Assembly: GCF_001310775.1 (NCBI RefSeq)
Contig: NZ_BAZI01000001.1
Location: 1-54,484 of the forward strand
DNA length: 54,484 nt
From: Stenotrophomonas pictorum JCM 9942
Lineage (GTDB): Bacteria; Pseudomonadota; Gammaproteobacteria; Xanthomonadales; Xanthomonadaceae
Direction: 5' to 3'
How positions within the stretch are numbered: the first letter of the stretch is position 1; the number at the start of each line of letters is the position of its first letter. Positions 54,043 to 54,484 of this stretch are shown piece after piece. The position numbers and the translations under genes were made by a program. Under the pieces are notes generated by a model. It saw only the letters and a list, made by a program, of their open reading frames with translations, ran no database searches and was not told where the DNA came from.

Positions 54043-54483
54043 TCAGTGCAGCAGCTGCGCGGCATCCAGCAGGATCATCGGTTGCCGGCCAAGGCGGGCC
54101 ACGCCACGGAACAGCGCGTTGGAAATCTGGCAGATGCGCGCGGTATCGGGTGGCTCGATCTGGGAGTCGGTCAGGTTGGCCACGTCCTCCACCGCCGACA
54201 CGCGCAGTCCCAAGGTGTCGCCGTTCTCTTCCAGCACCACGATGCGGGTCTGGCTGTCCTCGATGATCGGTGCAAAGCCCAGGTGCAGGCCCAGATCAAT
54301 CACCGGAACCACCTGGCCGCGCAGGTTCATGATGCCCAGCATCGAGGGCGCGGTGCCGCGCAGACCGAGCAGCGGCACCGGCAGGACCACTTCCTGGACC
54401 TTGAGCAGTTCCAGCGCATAGGTCTGGCCGCCGCAGCGCAACCGCAGCCAGCGCGAGGTGCGCTCGCTGGCACGGCGCTGGCG
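54043..54483 (-). CDS. CheW-type adaptor protein 2, 5' end outside window
   Basis: An open frame of 146 codons plus stop, entering from the right edge. The visible part starts RQRRASERTSRWLRLRCGG and then shows the CheW domain: QTYALELLKVQEVVLPVPLLG, MLGIMNLRGQVVPVIDLGLHL and LGLRVSAVEDVANLTDSQI, ending LDAAQLLH. The MNLRG turn is the receptor/CheA-binding landmark. The missing N terminus cannot be judged; some Xanthomonadaceae have a longer CheW-like protein at this position. It precedes the STAS-cheY-cheA unit, whose own FliA promoter lies in the 102 bp between. Confidence 0.87.
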   Translation of the reverse strand, partial: RQRRASERTSRWLRLRCGGQTYALELLKVQEVVLPVPLLGLRGTAPSMLGIMNLRGQVVPVIDLGLHLGFAPIIEDSQTRIVVLEENGDTLGLRVSAVEDVANLTDSQIEPPDTARICQISNALFRGVARLGRQPMILLDAAQLLH

Positions 54484-54484
54484 T

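Overview
The window is G+C-rich bacterial chromosome. Gene content and order point to a gammaproteobacterium of the family Xanthomonadaceae (Xanthomonas / Stenotrophomonas / Pseudoxanthomonas type). The signature is the complete rpf (diffusible signal factor, DSF) locus: carAB-greA-rpfE-recJ, prfB-lysS-rpfG-rpfC, convergent rpfF-rpfB, then two aconitases and a large chemotaxis island. RpfC (726 aa) and RpfF (288 aa) fit the known Xanthomonas proteins in size and catalytic residues. The genus cannot be fixed from the sequence alone. No tRNA, rRNA, insertion sequence, prophage or CRISPR was seen.

Layout. 1-606: end of an enoyl-CoA hydratase gene (minus). 680-3138: Fur-box-preceded feoA-feoB-small Cys-rich membrane protein. 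3349-11899: dapB, carA, carB, greA, rpfE, recJ (plus), many with overlapping stop/start codons. 11973-14635: two tandem paralogues built of PPC-like beta modules (minus). 14800-21046: prfB (with the classical programmed +1 frameshift), lysS, rpfG, rpfC (plus). 21047-23749: rpfF and rpfB (minus). 23858-24313: small lipoprotein. 24393-27158: acnA (minus). 27397-28061: VapBC-type toxin-antitoxin. 28099-30690: acnB. 30769-54483: chemotaxis island, all on the minus strand. Read in transcription order it is cheW2, STAS protein, cheY, cheA, porin, MCP5, MCP4, MCP3, YcgR/PilZ protein, cheW1, small periplasmic protein, MCP2, MCP1, cheR, cheD, cheB, PAS-GAF-GGDEF-EAL protein.

How the genes work together. 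RpfF makes the DSF fatty-acid signal, RpfB handles fatty acyl-CoA/signal turnover, RpfC senses DSF and phosphorelays to RpfG, and the RpfG HD-GYP domain degrades cyclic di-GMP. The adjoining chemotaxis island carries a c-di-GMP effector (YcgR) and an EAL phosphodiesterase, so quorum sensing, c-di-GMP and motility genes are neighbours. The most informative unannotated signal is a family of eight sigma-28 (FliA)-type promoters, (T)AAAG/TCAAG-N14-GCCGNTA. They lie in front of almost every transcription unit of the island, usually just downstream of a terminator of the preceding unit. The five receptors combine two ligand-binding inputs (Cache, 4-helix bundle) with two cytoplasmic arrangements (HAMP array, HAMP-PAS) in all four combinations.

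Quality caveat. At least fifteen single-base indels, mostly one-base deletions, interrupt otherwise intact genes, including genes expected to be essential (carB, dapB, lysS). They are far more likely to be sequencing or assembly errors than pseudogenes. I give full gene spans across them and state where the frame breaks. Only the prfB frameshift is judged biological.
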